7,873 nt of DNA from JBEKHI01 sp050012355 (GTDB taxonomy: Bacteria > Actinomycetota > Actinomycetes > Streptosporangiales > Streptosporangiaceae), in contig JBEKHI010000386.1 of NCBI GenBank assembly GCA_050012355.1, positions 1-7,873 of the forward strand, given 5' to 3'. The notes under the pieces are model-generated. The model did no database searches. It had not been told where the DNA came from and saw only the letters and a program-made list of their open reading frames with translations. This document shows, piece after piece, positions 6,211 through 7,873 of the stretch. A program made the translations under genes and the position numbers. Each line of letters opens with the position of its first letter. Position 1 is the stretch's first letter.

Positions 6211-6581
6211 TCCGGCTGGGGTCGCTGGCCGGTTACCCGTTCGAGGGGCCGCGAGTGCTCGCGGGCTGGGCTCCCCCGCCGGTCGCCGCCGTCTACGCGA
6301 TCGTCCGCAAGCCGGATCTGGATCGTGACCGGTACGCGGTGCTCGACGTCGATCAGTCGGGTGACCTGTCGGGGGCGGGCTTCCCGTTCCGGCACCCAAG
6401 GGCCGGGTGCTGGATCGCACGGGCCGGCTCCCGGTGGAACCTGTACGCGTGCTGGTACGAGATCCCCGGCGACAGCGTCGCCCAGCGCGGGGAAATCGTC
6501 CGGCAGCTCATCGCCGTGTACCAGCCGCGGTGCGTCGGCTCCCAGTACGTGCACGCCTGGGACCCCACGTGGCTGTGCTGA
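6207..6581 (+). CDS. Unknown small protein resembling a degenerate GIY-YIG-fold domain
   Basis: This 124-residue soluble protein overlaps the VWA gene by ATGA (start ATG at 6207). The order of elements resembles the GIY-YIG superfamily: a strand AAVYAIVRKP (27-36) where GIY would be, a second strand RYAVLDVDQSGDLS (42-55) where YIG/YVG-D-L would be, then FPFRHPRAGCW (59-69) with an R..H-like pair, RWNLYACWYEIPG (76-88), and a final helix RGEIVRQLIAVYQPRC (94-109) in the place of the catalytic glutamate and P-x-C-N end. The glycine and tyrosine of YIG and the terminal asparagine are missing, so nuclease activity is doubtful. The assignment is inference from pattern only. Codon use is typical of the window. 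Coupling to the VWA/MoxR genes suggests it serves the same system. Confidence 0.75.
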   Translation: MIRLGSLAGYPFEGPRVLAGWAPPPVAAVYAIVRKPDLDRDRYAVLDVDQSGDLSGAGFPFRHPRAGCWIARAGSRWNLYACWYEIPGDSVAQRGEIVRQLIAVYQPRCVGSQYVHAWDPTWLC

Positions 6582-6619
6582 CAGGTGTTAGTTACGCGTA
6601 GAGCGGGAACGAGTGGCGA

Positions 6620-6928
6620 ATGAGCGTAGTCGTCGTCGCCACCGCCTTTCCGCTGCCGGAACACCGCGCGGAAGTGATCGCGGCCTTCGAGGCGGCGATT
6701 CCGCGGGTGCAGGAAGATCCAGGGTGTGAGCTGTACGCGCTGCACGAGGGGCCCGACCGGCTCGTCATGATCGAGAAGTACACGTCGCAGGACGCGCTGG
6801 CGGCCCATTCCAAGAGCCCGGAACTGGCTGAGCTGGCTGCCAGCCTGAAGGGCAAGCTCAGCGGCCGGCTGGACGTGCAGGTGCTGGCCCCGCATCCGGT
6901 GGGCGATGAGGTCAAGGGAGCCCTGTAA
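6620..6928 (+). CDS. ABM-family (antibiotic biosynthesis monooxygenase-like) small protein
   Basis: This 102-residue single-domain protein has a dimeric alpha/beta-barrel (ferredoxin-like) fold. It is related to cofactor-free quinol monooxygenases such as YgiN. Visible elements are strand VVVVATAFPLPEHRAEVIAAFEAA (helix 1), GCELYALHEGPDRLVMIEKYTSQDALAAHSKSPELAELAASL (the strand, E-x-Y/W, A-x-x-H and final helix typical of the family) and a closing VQVL strand. Length is normal. The ATG at 6620 is the natural start; a GAG at 6611-6613 gives at most a weak ribosome site. It follows the GIY-YIG-like gene by 38 bases and precedes the transporter gene by 18, so it could be in the same transcript. 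The substrate cannot be told; many family members have no proven reaction. Confidence 0.88.
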   Translation: MSVVVVATAFPLPEHRAEVIAAFEAAIPRVQEDPGCELYALHEGPDRLVMIEKYTSQDALAAHSKSPELAELAASLKGKLSGRLDVQVLAPHPVGDEVKGAL

Positions 6929-6946
6929 GCGAGCTGCGGGCCGGCT

Positions 6947-7801
6947 ATGGTCATCGTCTTCGCCCTGCTAGCGGCGCTGTGCAACGCGGTCAACGAAGCC
7001 GCCCAGCACGTCGCGAGCACCGGCGCGCCACGCCGGGCGAAGGGCTGGCGGCTTGTCTGGTACCTGTTCCGCGACCGGTTGTGGCTTTTCGGCTCGGCCG
7101 CCCAGGTGGGAGCATTCGTGTTCCAGGCCTTGGCCCTGTCTGACGGACTGCTCTCGATCGTGCAACCCCTGCTGGCGACCGAACTGGTCTTCATGCTGGT
7201 CTTGCGCCGGTTCTGGATTCGCCAGTCGATTCCCGTTGTCGGCTGGGCGGCCGCGGCGGTCGCCTGCGCCAGCCTGACGGTGTTCCTCATCTCCGGGGAG
7301 CCCACTGATGGCCGGTCCACGCCGACCAGTCACCACTGGGTCACGGCAATGCTCGCGTGCTGCGCCGTCGCGGCTTTGCTGGCGCTCCTGGCCCACTGGG
7401 GATCGCCGGGTATGCGGGCGGCTTTGTACGCCACCGCCTGTGCTGTGATGTGGGCCCTGGTAGCAACGTTCATCAAGGCCACGACGGATACGCTGACCGA
7501 GTTTGGTGTCGCCGGAATGTTCGCCCACTGGCCGGTATACGCGCTGGCGCTGGGCAGTGTGGTGGCGCTGTTCCTGCAGCAGACGGCGCTGCACGTCGGG
7601 CCACTGCGATTTTCTCAGCCTTTCCTGGTGATCGTCGACCCGATCGTCAGCATCGCGTTGAGCGTGTGGCTCTATGAGGAGCATTTCACCACCGACGCTG
7701 ACGTACTGGCGACGGCCGCGGCCTCCTTCGCCGTGATGTGCGGCGCGATCACGCTACTGACGCAAGCGACACCCGCCACGATGACCGCCGACCCCCGGTA
7801 A
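6947..7801 (+). CDS. DMT-superfamily (EamA/NIPA-like) membrane transporter
   Basis: This 284-residue integral membrane protein has about nine predicted helices, near residues 2-22, 44-64, 66-86, 96-116, 131-150, 155-177, 195-212, 223-243 and 252-272. The two inverted halves each carry the motif expected for this actinobacterial DMT group: LLSIVQPLLATELVFMLVL in the first half and RFSQPFLVIVDPIVSIALSVWLYEEHF in the second. Related proteins export or import small metabolites, and the NIPA branch is linked to magnesium; the substrate here is unknown. The ATG at 6947 starts directly in the first helix and has only a weak purine-rich stretch upstream. It is the last gene before a strong terminator. 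Confidence 0.9.
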   Translation: MVIVFALLAALCNAVNEAAQHVASTGAPRRAKGWRLVWYLFRDRLWLFGSAAQVGAFVFQALALSDGLLSIVQPLLATELVFMLVLRRFWIRQSIPVVGWAAAAVACASLTVFLISGEPTDGRSTPTSHHWVTAMLACCAVAALLALLAHWGSPGMRAALYATACAVMWALVATFIKATTDTLTEFGVAGMFAHWPVYALALGSVVALFLQQTALHVGPLRFSQPFLVIVDPIVSIALSVWLYEEHFTTDADVLATAAASFAVMCGAITLLTQATPATMTADPR

Positions 7802-7831
7802 CCCGCTGCCCTGTGTACTCCGGGCGGGTCG

Positions 7832-7852
7832 CGGCGCCTCGGGCGCCGTTTT
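7832..7852 (+). terminator. Intrinsic terminator after the transporter gene
   Basis: CGGCGCC (7832-7838) pairs perfectly with GGCGCCG (7842-7848) around a 3-base loop TCG, followed at once by TTTT (7849-7852). It lies 30 bases past the transporter stop codon and is the only hairpin in the window with a T-tract. It probably ends the transcript that began upstream of the GNAT gene. Confidence 0.8.
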
Positions 7853-7873
7853 GCCGCATATGTTCCTCGGAGG

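Noticed and set aside
5841..6554. Long minus-strand open frame of 237 codons opposite the VWA and 124-residue genes
   Set aside because: The opposite strand encodes conserved VWA motifs in this stretch; the antisense peptide is low-complexity, rich in R, P and S.

Overview
The window is GC-rich and densely coded, with strong G/C preference at third codon positions and many GTG starts. Its families are a DUF1707 protein, a short F420-type nitroreductase-fold protein, a TetR regulator paired with a quinone-oxidoreductase-like enzyme, and a MoxR/VWA pair. Together these point to a soil-type actinomycete chromosome; genus cannot be read from the sequence. There are no tRNA, rRNA, CRISPR, transposase or phage genes. 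All genes look native in composition.

Layout. Bases 1-256 hold no gene I can support. A DUF1707 protein (269-976, +) has a likely leaderless start. It converges, across a 32-base hairpin-forming gap, on a two-gene minus-strand operon: a TetR-family regulator (1908-2687) and a zinc-free medium-chain dehydrogenase/reductase of the quinone oxidoreductase type (1009-1911), joined by an ATGA overlap. Upstream of the regulator lie two copies of a 13-bp palindrome, CGAACANTGTTCG, the best operator candidates in the window. Next is a short F420/deazaflavin-type nitroreductase-family protein (2805-3158, -). It is divergent from a GNAT acetyltransferase (3293-4102, +), and the gap between them contains a perfect 8-bp inverted repeat with a third half-site.

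From 3293 to 7801 everything runs on the plus strand with gaps of at most 38 bases and several overlaps: GNAT enzyme, a 72-residue unknown protein, a MoxR-type AAA+ ATPase, a CoxE-like VWA protein, a 124-residue protein that looks like a degenerate GIY-YIG-fold protein, an ABM-type small monooxygenase, and a nine-helix DMT-family transporter. A clear intrinsic terminator (7832-7852) closes the run. It may be one transcription unit started by a promoter at 3253-3282.

The most notable part is 4123-6581. A MoxR ATPase and VWA partner normally act together as a metal-dependent chaperone or remodelling pair. Here they are sandwiched between two small uncharacterised proteins, with translational overlaps throughout and no carbon monoxide dehydrogenase genes in view. 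The VWA gene is interrupted by two single-base frameshifts of opposite sign, although its metal-binding (MIDAS) motif and the flanking overlaps are intact. It is therefore either a recent pseudogene or a sequence error.
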